A DNA stretch of 10,210 nt from an uncultured Sutterella sp. GTDB taxonomy: Bacteria; Pseudomonadota; Gammaproteobacteria; Burkholderiales; Burkholderiaceae_F. Both the position numbers and the translations under genes were made by a program. Location: positions 1-10,210 of the forward strand of contig URYO01000033.1 of assembly GCA_900552195.1 (NCBI GenBank). Reading direction: 5' to 3'. Under the pieces are notes generated by a model. That model worked only from the letters and a program-made list of their open reading frames with translations. It ran no database searches and was not told where the DNA came from. Of the stretch, positions 1-7,022 are shown one piece after another (the first letter of the stretch is position 1; each line of letters starts with the position of its first letter).

Positions 1-348
1 GTGCAAGGGCAGGGTAGGAATCGAGGAGAGGAAGAAAATTCATGTCAATCCACTTATTTTTATATTTCAAACTTATCCAACACTTTCTAACGAAGCAATC
101 TAAGCTCACATAAAAGGCGTTTGTAATATTATATTTCTAAAGAATAGACAGTGTTATTGAATCGTCAGTAGGACAATCACAGACTTTTGATCCATTGCTT
201 GCTTTTGGCTTCCTAACACGATTACATCTCAACTCCCCTGCATCCATGTTCTTGCTAAAACAAAATTCCAGTTGCCTCTACGCCCGAATAGCGCAATTAG
301 CTTTAATACGGGCTTTAAAAATTTTTCGAGAAGGCTACAATACAAATC
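1..348. other. AT-rich stretch with no convincing gene
   Basis: This stretch is clearly more AT-rich than the rest of the window. It begins with a purine-rich run (about 5-39). I see no tRNA fold, no direct repeats and no recognisable protein remnant on either strand. Reading frames here are short and have no family resemblance. The last 40 bases hold the likely promoter of the 6S RNA. The remainder is probably the intergenic flank of a gene outside the window. Confidence 0.6.
314..341 (+). promoter_or_regulatory. Probable promoter of the 6S RNA
   Basis: A -10 hexamer TACAAT lies at 336-341, one mismatch from TATAAT. A weak -35-like TTTAAA lies at 314-319, 16 bp upstream. Transcription would then start near 348-350, which is where the terminal closing stem of the 6S RNA begins. 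The agreement between promoter spacing and RNA structure is the main support. The -35 element alone is not convincing. Confidence 0.55.
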
Positions 349-522
349 GTCCCCTGCGAAATTCGAGCATCGGCTGTTGTTCTTTGAACCAATACTCTAG
401 TTTCGGGGGCTCATTGACAGAACATTAAGTTGAGCGGCACGCGCTGCTGCTCCTTGTGCCTGGCACAGGCCTCCACCCTGAACCCTCGGTTCAGGACTCA
501 AGCCGGACGGTTTCGGCGGGAG
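349..522 (+). ncRNA. ssrS: 6S RNA (RNA polymerase regulator)
   Basis: 6S RNA binds sigma70-RNA polymerase by mimicking an open promoter and dampens transcription in stationary phase. The sequence shows the family architecture. A closing stem pairs TCCC and CGAAA at 350-361 with TTTCG and GGGA at 511-521. A second stem pairs GGCTGTTG (372-379) with CAAGCC (499-504), with one bulge. A central bubble follows; its 5' strand runs through TTTGAACCAATAC (383-395), and its 3' strand carries the diagnostic small hairpin CCTGAACC-CTCGG-TTCAGG (477-495). This matches the E. coli 6S hairpin CCTTGAACC...GGTTCAAGG in place and form. The distal arm ends in a GC-rich hairpin at 432-452. Length, about 174 nt, fits the family. 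By analogy with E. coli, product RNA would be templated from the strand ending near 393. The exact 5' and 3' ends are inferred from pairing. Open reading frames across this segment are spurious. Confidence 0.9.
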
Positions 523-532
523 ACACGAAAAC

Positions 533-558
533 GCTCTCGAAGTTTCGAGAGCTTTTTT
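533..558 (+). terminator. Intrinsic terminator after 6S RNA
   Basis: A perfect 8-bp stem GCTCTCGA/TCGAGAGC (533-540 with 545-552) has a 4-base loop and is followed at once by six T residues (553-558). This is a textbook rho-independent terminator on the + strand, about 10 bases past the closing stem of the 6S RNA. It separates that RNA from the reductase gene at 729. Confidence 0.9.
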
Positions 559-622
559 GTGTTCGCTGCTTTCCTCAGTCCCGTCCTTTCGAAACGCCAA
601 AAACAAATCAAAATTAAAAAAT

Positions 623-701
623 TCAACACGTTAACTTTGGCCTTACAATACTGCAACATTCTCTTTAAAGCCTCAAGAAACGGAATCACTCCCTCGAGGC
701 T
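623..701 (+). promoter_or_regulatory. Possible promoter and leader of the reductase gene
   Basis: In the 170-bp gap between the 6S terminator and the reductase start, a TACAAT -10-like hexamer lies at 644-649. Only a poor -35 (TTCAAC, 623-628, 15-bp spacing) lies upstream. The implied leader of about 70 nt contains a weak 6-bp inverted repeat, AGCCTC (669-674) with GAGGCT (696-701). I recognise no known riboswitch or operator here. Confidence 0.3.
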
Positions 702-728
702 CAACCTTAATTTAAGAAGAAAAGAATT

Positions 729-1733
729 ATGTCTTTTACGATCAAACTTGCCGGCACGCCCTACGAGTTCAAGGCCGAGGCCACTGAAACCATTCTCGAA
801 GCCGGTGACAAAGCCGGTTTTCTGCTGCCGAGCGCCTGCCGCAGCGGCGCCTGCGGTGCCTGCAAGGCTCAAGTCATTTCCGGTACCGTCGCTTTAGGCC
901 CGCATGAGCCTTTTGCCTTGACTGAAGCCGACCAGAAACTCGGTTTGACCCTCCTTTGCCGCGCTAAGGCAACTTCCGACTGCGAAATTAAAGTTCGCGA
1001 TGTCAAACTCGCTCAGAAAAAACCGGAAGGCATTCAGGCCGAAATCGTCGAGAAGACACTGCTGGATCCGACCATCATGCGCTTAGTTCTGAAACGTGCC
1101 GACGGCGGCCTCTTTGAATTCAAAGCCGGCCAAACCTATGCCGTCGAGCTTCCCGGCAACCAGAAGCGTTATTACTCCGTCGCCAGCTCTCAGAACCAGA
1201 AAGAGACCGTCGAATTCCTGATCCGCAAGGTTACGAACGGAATGTTCACCGGCATGCTCTTCTCCGACATGATCCGCGTCGGCGACAAAATGCGCCTGAA
1301 AGGACCGGAAGGCACCAGCACATTCCAGACACCAAAGGGCCGCAAAGCCGTCTTCCTCGCTACCGGTACCGGCATTGCTTCCGTCAAGAGCATTGTCTCC
1401 ACACTGGTTGAGAACAATGACCTTGAAGGCCGCGAACTTTTCATTTACTGGGGCGTGCGCACCTCTCAGGAACTTGTCGTCGGAGAAATCTTCGAAGAAT
1501 GGGCCGCCGCTCATCCCCAGATCCATTACACCGGCGTCGTTTCCCGTGAAGACACATGGCCCGGCGCCAAAGGTCACGTTCAGACCTTCGCCGCTGCCGA
1601 CAACGGCGACATGACCAATATGGACGCTTACCTCTGCGGAAGCAACTCCATGATTAAAGCCGCAGTGAACTATTTAACAGCTCGCTGCGGCCTTCGTGAA
1701 GATCACATCTTCATGGACAACTTCGGTTTCTAA
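729..1733 (+). CDS. 2Fe-2S ferredoxin/FAD/NAD(P)H oxidoreductase (CDP-6-deoxy-delta-3,4-glucoseen reductase-like)
   Basis: This 334-residue electron-transfer flavoprotein has three modules in order. An N-terminal plant-type ferredoxin domain (about 1-92) carries the cluster ligands C37, C42, C45 and C77 in the pattern CxxxxCxxC...C. A ferredoxin-reductase FAD domain (about 100-200) carries the flavin signature RYYS (147-150). A C-terminal NAD(P)-binding domain carries GTGIA (213-217) and the terminal CG...M motif (C303, G304). This is the layout of phenol hydroxylase and xylene monooxygenase reductases, and of the beta-proteobacterial genes usually named CDP-6-deoxy-delta-3,4-glucoseen reductase. 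That name is probably not functionally correct here, because no dideoxysugar genes or oxygenase partner lie nearby. It should oxidise NAD(P)H and pass electrons to an unknown acceptor in the cytoplasm. The ATG has only a weak purine-rich Shine-Dalgarno. The stop overlaps the stop of the convergent lgt. Confidence 0.88.
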   Translation: MSFTIKLAGTPYEFKAEATETILEAGDKAGFLLPSACRSGACGACKAQVISGTVALGPHEPFALTEADQKLGLTLLCRAKATSDCEIKVRDVKLAQKKPEGIQAEIVEKTLLDPTIMRLVLKRADGGLFEFKAGQTYAVELPGNQKRYYSVASSQNQKETVEFLIRKVTNGMFTGMLFSDMIRVGDKMRLKGPEGTSTFQTPKGRKAVFLATGTGIASVKSIVSTLVENNDLEGRELFIYWGVRTSQELVVGEIFEEWAAAHPQIHYTGVVSREDTWPGAKGHVQTFAAADNGDMTNMDAYLCGSNSMIKAAVNYLTARCGLREDHIFMDNFGF

Positions 1734-2518
1734 GCTTTTCGACGGCAGGCCCAAATCCAAAGGCCTGCTCCGATAATGATCATCGGCAGAGAAAGCCACT
1801 GGCCTCTGGAAAGATCCAAGGCCTGAAGACCTAAGTAGCTATCCGGCTCGCGGAAGAATTCCACAACAAAACGAGCCAGCCCGTAACCGAATAAGAAGAG
1901 ACCCGAGACTGCACCTGCGGGTCTCTTCTTTATTGAGTAAATCCAAACGACGAGGAACAGTACCAGTCCTTCCAAAGTTGCTTCATAGAGCTGAGAAGGG
2001 TGGCGCGGAACGCCGTCTCCTGCCTGCGGGAAAATCATGCTCCAGGGCAAGTCGGCCGAGGCGACCCTTCCCCAAAGTTCTCCGTTAATAAAGTTTCCGA
2101 CTCGACCGAAGAAAAATCCGAGCGGTACCAGCGGGGCAACAAAGTCGCCGACCGCAAGAATGGATTTCTTGTTTCTCCAGGCAAAATAAAAGAGCGCGAG
2201 GATAACACCGATAAAGCCGCCGTGCGCGCTCATACCGCCCTGCCACACGGCGAGGATTTCAAGCGGATGAGTCAGGTAGTATTCCGGCTGGTAAAGCAGA
2301 ACAAAGCCCAGACGGCCGCCGACGATCACGCCGACCATACCGACAAAGAGCAAATCTTCAAGATTCGTCTTGGTTATTCCTCTCCACTCCTGACGGCAGC
2401 GATAAAGACCCAGAAGATAAAAAAGCGTGAAGCCGATAAGATACATCAGACCGTACCAATGCACGGCCAATGGTCCCACCTGAACGGCAATCGGATCAAA
2501 CTGAGGATGAACCAGCAT
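1730..2518 (-). CDS. lgt: Phosphatidylglycerol--prolipoprotein diacylglyceryl transferase
   Basis: Lgt is an inner-membrane enzyme. It moves diacylglycerol from phosphatidylglycerol to the lipobox cysteine of prolipoproteins, the first step of lipoprotein maturation. The 262-residue protein has about seven hydrophobic segments and the Lgt signature at 138-151 (GRVGNFINGELWGR). The Arg of that signature (R139) corresponds to essential E. coli R143. The conserved HGG (H99) matches E. coli H103, and HPSQLYEA follows near residue 170. Length is slightly short of E. coli (291) but normal for many bacteria. The ATG lies 3 bp after the sbcB stop. Its Shine-Dalgarno GAGG (2527-2530, minus strand) sits in the last sbcB codons, so the two genes are probably one transcript with coupled translation. 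Its TAG (1730-1732) shares two bases with the TAA (1731-1733) of the convergent reductase. Confidence 0.96.
   Translation of the reverse strand: MLVHPQFDPIAVQVGPLAVHWYGLMYLIGFTLFYLLGLYRCRQEWRGITKTNLEDLLFVGMVGVIVGGRLGFVLLYQPEYYLTHPLEILAVWQGGMSAHGGFIGVILALFYFAWRNKKSILAVGDFVAPLVPLGFFFGRVGNFINGELWGRVASADLPWSMIFPQAGDGVPRHPSQLYEATLEGLVLFLVVWIYSIKKRPAGAVSGLFLFGYGLARFVVEFFREPDSYLGLQALDLSRGQWLSLPMIIIGAGLWIWACRRKA
1745..1768 (+). terminator. Hairpin just past the reductase stop, inside lgt
   Basis: A 7-bp perfect inverted repeat GCAGGCC (1745-1751) and GGCCTGC (1762-1768), with a 10-base loop, begins 11 bases after the reductase stop. It lies within the last codons of lgt on the other strand. Neither strand has a T run after the stem, so it is not a canonical intrinsic terminator. 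It could protect or weakly terminate the reductase mRNA. Confidence 0.3.
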
Positions 2519-2521
2519 TCT

Positions 2522-4006
2522 TTAGGCCTCGTATTCAGAACGGAGGTTCTCGACGTAACCTTCAACGTCCTCCAGAATTTCTAAACCATGCTCATCAGCG
2601 CCGGCTCGGGCTTCCTCGAGCTCTTCGTAGAACTGAGTAAACGTTCTGGAGCCGCCCAAGCCTTTGACGAGCTTGTTGTATTTGTGAAGACGCCACAGTC
2701 TTTCAGTTTCAGGAGTGAGTGCATACTCAGGGTAGTTGCGGCCCATGAAATACAATGTCAGCTCGGCTAAATCTTCTCGATCAAACTCAAGTCGATCAAA
2801 AGCATCGGCCATCTCTCCCGGAGACAAAGATCTAAAAGTTTCCAACTTCTTCGCATCAGAAAAACTCAAGAAACCGCCGCTGTAAAGGGCTTCTTCAGGA
2901 ATGTCTTGGGCGTGCCCATCAGTCGCGCTGTCTGCAAGCGCCATAAAGAGTGAACAGAGTTCTTCAAGGCGATCTGCGAAAGTAAGGATCTTCGATGCAT
3001 TCTCAGAATAATAACTTGCAGGCTGTTCAAATAAGCCTCGTCCGTTCTTGGTGATCCAAGCTGACATGCCTTTCATTAGGAAAGGCTGCTTTTTCGTTTT
3101 AATCCGCACGAAAGGCAACGGTTTAACGCCCATCGCTTTTTGCTCACGCGTCACGAAGGACCGTTCAATCATGTCTTTTTCCGTGATGGCCCACATTTCG
3201 CTCGGATCAGCAGAAAGGTCCCAGCAAATCCATTCGTTTCGAACGCACGGATTTTCAAAAAGCGGCATCACCGGTCTTAGACCTCTACGGTGATGAAGAC
3301 TGTAACGATCGACGTATAGAAGCGGACGTCTTTCATTCAAAATCTCAACAATTTTGTTTGGATTGTTGATTAGGAGGGCATATTTCCACAAACGGGGGTT
3401 CTTGCTAGCGATCAATTTAGCTAGCTGCATGGTCACAAAAGCATCTGAGCTGGCATCATGCGCATGCTGATGATTAAGTCGATTGGCTGGAGCTAAACGG
3501 TCCAACCTGAAACTAACCGTACCATTCTCTTTGGTCGGCCACTTCAAGAGTTGAGGTGCTAATGCATAGACAGCAATCACTAACAGAAAAACATCGAAGC
3601 GCCCCCGCCCTTCCCCGTACTCGGTATCGTAGGCCGGCAAGAGATTGCGCCAGAACATGAAGCGCGTCATCTCATCGTCGTAATTGCGATTGTTGTAGCC
3701 GATCGCAATCGTGCCGGGTTTGCGCATTTCATCTCGGATGACTTTAGCGAAATCTGCTTCTACTAGAGCATTCTCTTCTTCCATGAGCGACATCGGCGTA
3801 ATGCCCGTCACCAAAGAAGACCCGGGAGACGGAATGTAGTCGTCCGCAAGTTGGGCATATAGCACTGTGTTTTGACCGATGATTTTGAAATCTGTATCGG
3901 TCCGGAAAGAGCCGTATTGCACAGGACGATCCTTACGGGCGTCAGTTCCGAAAGATTCGTAGTCGTACCAAAGGTAACTTGTTGAATTGTTGACGGTATC
4001 GGTCAT
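2522..4006 (-). CDS. sbcB: Exodeoxyribonuclease I
   Basis: Exonuclease I degrades single-stranded DNA 3' to 5' and acts in mismatch repair and recombination. The 494-residue protein is slightly longer than E. coli ExoI (475). It has the full DEDDh catalytic set: D15 and E17 in the first motif (YDYESFG), the second-motif aspartate in NYDDE (D110/D111, matching E. coli D108 in FDDE), and H183 with D188 in HAHDASSDA (E. coli H181 and D186). The exonuclease domain spans about 10-200. The ExoI SH3-like and helical extension follow, with the C-terminal half (about 210-490) carrying family patterns such as PLLYVDRYS and YSGGF. The ATG is preceded by only a loose purine stretch. It is the first gene of a two-gene transcript with lgt. 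Upstream, 4007-4083 holds the end of the tauE-family terminator and no clear promoter. Confidence 0.95.
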   Translation of the reverse strand: MTDTVNNSTSYLWYDYESFGTDARKDRPVQYGSFRTDTDFKIIGQNTVLYAQLADDYIPSPGSSLVTGITPMSLMEEENALVEADFAKVIRDEMRKPGTIAIGYNNRNYDDEMTRFMFWRNLLPAYDTEYGEGRGRFDVFLLVIAVYALAPQLLKWPTKENGTVSFRLDRLAPANRLNHQHAHDASSDAFVTMQLAKLIASKNPRLWKYALLINNPNKIVEILNERRPLLYVDRYSLHHRRGLRPVMPLFENPCVRNEWICWDLSADPSEMWAITEKDMIERSFVTREQKAMGVKPLPFVRIKTKKQPFLMKGMSAWITKNGRGLFEQPASYYSENASKILTFADRLEELCSLFMALADSATDGHAQDIPEEALYSGGFLSFSDAKKLETFRSLSPGEMADAFDRLEFDREDLAELTLYFMGRNYPEYALTPETERLWRLHKYNKLVKGLGGSRTFTQFYEELEEARAGADEHGLEILEDVEGYVENLRSEYEA

Positions 4007-4083
4007 GGACTTTTCGCTAAATTAGGTAGGCCAATATTACAAGAAACCGCCGTTAACCGACACGTTCGCGGGTGCCGTAAAGC

Positions 4084-4116
4084 GTAAAAAGACGAAAGCC
4101 GGCGTTTCTGCCGGCT
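4084..4116 (-). terminator. Intrinsic terminator of the TauE/SafE gene
   Basis: On the minus strand, a 7-bp perfect stem AGCCGGC/GCCGGCT (4097-4103 with 4110-4116) with a 6-base loop is followed by TTTCGTCTTTTT. It lies about 20 bases past the TauE/SafE stop and separates that gene from sbcB. Confidence 0.75.
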
Positions 4117-4137
4117 CACACTCTGGAAAAGCTTAAC

Positions 4138-4953
4138 TTACATCGCCAAGTAGGCTTGTCTGATCATGTAGAGGCAGACGAAGCACAGCAGGCAGGCAAA
4201 GATCTTCTTAAGCGGTTTCGTGTCGATAGAGTGAGCAACCTTAGCGCCAAGCGGTGCAAAGAGCACACTGGTAATCGCAACGGAGAACAAAGCCGGAATA
4301 CAGATGTAGCCCAGATCAATCGGCCAGGGCGGCAAGCCGGATACGTTCCAGCCGCTGATGATGTAGCCGATAGTGCCGAAGAGCGCAATCGGGAAGCCGA
4401 AAGCTGCACTTGTAGCCACAGCGTTCTGCATTTTGACGTTGCACCAAACCATCCAGGGAACGGAGATGAATCCGCCGCCGGCGCCCACAAGGGCGGACAG
4501 AATTCCGATTGCGATACCCATGAAGAACTTGCCCATCGTTCCCGGTAAGTTGCGGTCCGGACGCGGAGATTTGTTCAGGAACATCTTGAACGCAGAAAAT
4601 CCGACGAAACCGGCGAAAATCAAAGACAGCCAGAATGTCGGCAGCCAGCCTGCGATCTGTGCACCGACAACCGCACCGACCAAAATACCAGGGGCCACAG
4701 AAGCCACGACATTCCAGAGAACGGCGCCTCGTTTATGGTGTGCTCTGACAGAAGAAAGCGAGGTAAAAGCGATCGTTGCCAATGATGTCGCAATGGCCAC
4801 GTGAACGATGTGATCGTGCGGAATCAAACTCGACGGGATCAGCATAATCAGGAACGGTGTAATGATCATGCCGCCGCCGATACCCAAAAGGCCTGCCATA
4901 AATCCCGTAAAGCAGCCTAGTAAAGCCATAAGGCCGATTGTCGTGAGTGCCAC
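4138..4953 (-). CDS. Sulfite exporter TauE/SafE family permease
   Basis: This 271-residue protein has around eight hydrophobic helices and the internal duplication typical of TauE/SafE (DUF81) permeases. The first repeat carries GLLGIGGGMIITP (21-33) and the second carries ALVGAGGGFISVP (154-166). Each repeat is followed by an AxATS-type helix (AIATS 53-57, AVATS near 179). The family moves small organic or inorganic sulfur anions, such as sulfite or sulfoacetate, across the inner membrane. Substrate cannot be assigned from sequence, and no sulfur-metabolism gene is adjacent. The start chosen is GTG at 4951-4953, because AGAGGA (4958-4963, minus strand) lies 4 bases upstream. An ATG at codon 9 (4927-4929) would remove the start of the first helix. 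It is monocistronic with its own terminator. Confidence 0.9.
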   Translation of the reverse strand: MALTTIGLMALLGCFTGFMAGLLGIGGGMIITPFLIMLIPSSLIPHDHIVHVAIATSLATIAFTSLSSVRAHHKRGAVLWNVVASVAPGILVGAVVGAQIAGWLPTFWLSLIFAGFVGFSAFKMFLNKSPRPDRNLPGTMGKFFMGIAIGILSALVGAGGGFISVPWMVWCNVKMQNAVATSAAFGFPIALFGTIGYIISGWNVSGLPPWPIDLGYICIPALFSVAITSVLFAPLGAKVAHSIDTKPLKKIFACLLCFVCLYMIRQAYLAM

Positions 4954-5000
4954 TTAATCCTCTTAGTTGGTTTGAGATTTTGAAAATTTGAATAAGAAAA

Positions 5001-5027
5001 ATCTTAGCGCTTATCCGCGTTTTTTAA
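5001..5027 (-). promoter_or_regulatory. Weak candidate promoter for the TauE/SafE gene
   Basis: In the 102-bp AT-rich gap after the EVE gene, the minus strand has TAAGAT (5001-5006) as a -10 candidate. TTAAAA (5022-5027) lies 15 bp upstream as a poor -35. The implied leader is about 40 nt. I see no convincing terminator for the EVE gene in this gap, so read-through into the permease gene is also possible. Confidence 0.22.
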
Positions 5028-5055
5028 CGGCTTTTCGCTGGAAGTGGCGTAAATA

Positions 5056-5538
5056 CTAGGTTTGCGGGACAAGGTAGGGCTGAAGGGTTTTCCACTCGTC
5101 TTCATTCACAGGCGTGATCGACAGGCGATGTCCCTGTTTATGGACGCGCATTCCCTCCCAGCGGGGAGGCGTTCGAAGCTCTGCGATGGAAACCAGTCTG
5201 ACCTTTTGCAGTACGCGAACATCGACCTGAACCCAGCGCGGTTTTTCCTGAGTGCTCTTAGCATCGAAGTATCCGGAAGTTTCTTCAAACTGTGTCGGAT
5301 CCGGATAAGGTTCGGAAGCTATCTCACCAATGCCGACGATCCCGGGCTGAGCGCAGGAAGAATGATAGAAAAGAACCGGATCTCCGATCTTGCAAAGATC
5401 TCTCATGAAGTTGCGGGCCTGGTAATTACGGACGCCGAACCACCCGACTTTGCAGCCGTCCATCTGCAGGACGTCATCAACGGAAACTTCGCTTGGCTCC
5501 GACTTCATCAGCCATGCATAGTGCTCAAAACCTGCCAT
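5056..5538 (-). CDS. EVE domain-containing protein
   Basis: This 160-residue protein consists of a single EVE domain (PUA-like fold; the bacterial relatives of thymocyte nuclear protein 1). Family landmarks are YAWLMKSEP (7-15), WFGVRNYQARNFMRD (33-47), the GDPVLFYHS strand and GIVGIGEI, ending with the WEGMRVHKQG region. EVE domains are known or predicted to bind modified bases in DNA or RNA. Stand-alone copies are common in proteobacteria, with no settled role. Length is normal for the stand-alone family. The ATG has a good AGAGGT Shine-Dalgarno 9 bases upstream. It is divergent from thiM with only 39 bp between starts, so the two promoters must be packed together or overlap the coding ends. 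Confidence 0.92.
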   Translation of the reverse strand: MAGFEHYAWLMKSEPSEVSVDDVLQMDGCKVGWFGVRNYQARNFMRDLCKIGDPVLFYHSSCAQPGIVGIGEIASEPYPDPTQFEETSGYFDAKSTQEKPRWVQVDVRVLQKVRLVSIAELRTPPRWEGMRVHKQGHRLSITPVNEDEWKTLQPYLVPQT

Positions 5539-5577
5539 AATTTGTTTACCTCTATTTACTGAGAAGCTCCTTATATC

Positions 5578-6378
5578 ATGTCTTCAGACTCAGTCCAACT
5601 TTGTTTGTCCCGCAAGACCGGAGAAATGCTTCACAGGCTCCGTGCCAACCGTCCTCTCGTTCACTGCATTACCAATGAAGTCGTGCAGGAATTTACGGCT
5701 AATGTTCTGCTTGCCGCAGGAGCCTCCCCCGCGATGGTTGTGGGCGAAGGCGAAGCCGAATATTTCGCAGGCATCGCCTCTGCACTCTCCGTAAACGTGG
5801 GAACCCCCTACGAAGCCCGCATCGAAACCATGAAGAAGGCCATTCGCGGAGCTCTTGCCGCAGGAAAACCATGGGTACTCGATCCTGTTGCAGCCGGCGG
5901 CATTCCCTGGCGTGACAAAGTCATTTTTGAACTCTTAGAAATGCAGCCGACGGCTGTCCGAGGCAACGCTTCCGAGATCCGCTTTTTAGCCGGAGTAGGT
6001 ACGGGCGGGAAAGGCGTGGATAGTTTGGATGACTCTTCTTCTGCCATTGAAGCCGCTAAAACCTTAGCTCGAAAGTACAAAACATTTGTTGTCGTGACCG
6101 GATTGAAGGACTACGCAACAGACGGTGAACGCGTGCTTTGCGCCGTCGGGGGCAGTGAAATGATGACGTTGGTCGTCGGAACCGGCTGCTCACTTTCTGC
6201 ACTGCTCGCCGCCTTCCTCGGGGGAGCTGAACGCTCGATTGAAGCATGCATTGCATGCTGTGACTACGTAAACTACGCCAACGATACCGCTTCCACTCGC
6301 TCAAGCGGTCCGGGATCCTTCCATTTTCAATATTTGGATGCCCTCTATCAAATCCGTCCTGAGGACTTCAGAAAATGA
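5578..6378 (+). CDS. thiM: Hydroxyethylthiazole kinase
   Basis: ThiM phosphorylates 4-methyl-5-(2-hydroxyethyl)thiazole, which lets the cell salvage the thiazole half of thiamine. The 266-residue protein aligns along its whole length with E. coli ThiM (262). It has PLVHCITNEVVQ (26-37), the ribokinase-like ATP/substrate segment LDPVAAGG, the invariant GNASEI, VVVTG, and GTGCSLSA with the conserved catalytic-loop cysteine. It ends in GPGSF. The chosen ATG puts the LVHCxTN motif at the same distance from the start as in E. coli. The Shine-Dalgarno is weak (GAGAAG, 5561-5566). A -10-like TTATAT ends one base before the ATG. The stop overlaps the thiE start (ATGA), so the two are translationally coupled. 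No TPP riboswitch fits in the 39-bp gap upstream. Confidence 0.96.
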   Translation: MSSDSVQLCLSRKTGEMLHRLRANRPLVHCITNEVVQEFTANVLLAAGASPAMVVGEGEAEYFAGIASALSVNVGTPYEARIETMKKAIRGALAAGKPWVLDPVAAGGIPWRDKVIFELLEMQPTAVRGNASEIRFLAGVGTGGKGVDSLDDSSSAIEAAKTLARKYKTFVVVTGLKDYATDGERVLCAVGGSEMMTLVVGTGCSLSALLAAFLGGAERSIEACIACCDYVNYANDTASTRSSGPGSFHFQYLDALYQIRPEDFRK

Positions 6379-7022
6379 AATCCGGCAAGAAATTAGATCT
6401 TTCTCTTTACCTTGTCCTGGATGCCAACCTTTGCAAAACGCCTGAAGGAATGGCTGAGACAGCAAGAAAGGCCGTAGAAGGCGGATGTACCGTTGTGCAA
6501 CTTCGCGCGCCGGAGTGGAAAAAGAAAAAACAGCTTCGAGCTGCCTTTCTTCTCAAAGAGCTCCTCAAAGACACGAATGTGCTTTTCATTGTGGATGATC
6601 ACATTGATATCGCTTTGCTCAGCGGTGCCGACGGTGTTCACGTCGGACAGGAAGACATCGATCCTAAGTACGTCAGACAGCTTTTAGGGCCTGATGCAGT
6701 GATCGGTTTATCTGTCGGCAGTATTAAAGAATTAAACACGATCGGACCTGATGTGGATTACATCGGAATCGGCCCGGTGTTCTCTACCAAAACGAAGGTC
6801 GATGCGGGCGCAGCTGTTGGCTTAGGCCTGCTTGAGTATATTTCTAAAGAAGCGGGGCTCCCAAACGTTGCCATCGGCGGCATCAATCAAAGCAATGCCG
6901 CAGACTGCATTCGTCACGGAGCCGACGGAGTCGCAGTCGTTTCAGCAATTTGCGGCGCGGAAGATCCGAAAGCTGCCGCAGCTGCCATCAAGAAAGCCGT
7001 TAACGACGCGCTTTCGATTTAG
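6375..7022 (+). CDS. thiE: Thiamine-phosphate synthase
   Basis: ThiE condenses HMP-pyrophosphate with thiazole phosphate, the ThiM product, to give thiamine monophosphate. The 215-residue TIM barrel has the usual family landmarks: VQLR (41-44), the metal-binding VDDHIDIAL region (D75), GADGVHVGQED (84-94), S113 in GLS, GPVFSTKTK (133-141) with K141 in the phosphate loop, and AIGGI near the end. Two pocket positions differ from B. subtilis ThiE. QxRxK reads QLRAP, with no lysine at the expected place, and the Asn before the metal Asp is D74. The family fold is otherwise intact, and the coupling to thiM (4-bp overlap) supports the usual role. The last 23 bases overlap the end of the convergent gene at 7000. 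Confidence 0.94.
   Translation: MKSGKKLDLSLYLVLDANLCKTPEGMAETARKAVEGGCTVVQLRAPEWKKKKQLRAAFLLKELLKDTNVLFIVDDHIDIALLSGADGVHVGQEDIDPKYVRQLLGPDAVIGLSVGSIKELNTIGPDVDYIGIGPVFSTKTKVDAGAAVGLGLLEYISKEAGLPNVAIGGINQSNAADCIRHGADGVAVVSAICGAEDPKAAAAAIKKAVNDALSI

Noticed and set aside
42..113. 23-codon frame with a purine-rich Shine-Dalgarno-like stretch upstream
   Set aside because: Very AT-rich codons, no homology I recognise and no promoter. The purine run is the only support, which is too little.
195..428. Open frame of 77 codons overlapping the 6S RNA start
   Set aside because: No Shine-Dalgarno and no family resemblance, and it runs through the 6S promoter and the structured RNA.
430..897. Open frame of 155 codons across the 6S RNA end, its terminator and the reductase start
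   Set aside because: It passes through a strong terminator, and its last third is the reductase gene in another frame.
1083..1577. Long antisense frame (164 codons) inside the reductase gene
   Set aside because: It is a shadow frame of a GC-rich coding sequence. The sense strand has complete domain motifs and the antisense product has none.
2000..2584. Plus-strand frame of 194 codons across lgt and the end of sbcB
   Set aside because: Low-complexity, charged product without recognisable motifs, opposite two clear genes.
5559..5564. CTGAGA, resembling the conserved core of a TPP riboswitch, upstream of thiM
   Set aside because: The rest of the aptamer is absent and the gap is only 39 bp, so the hexamer is chance.
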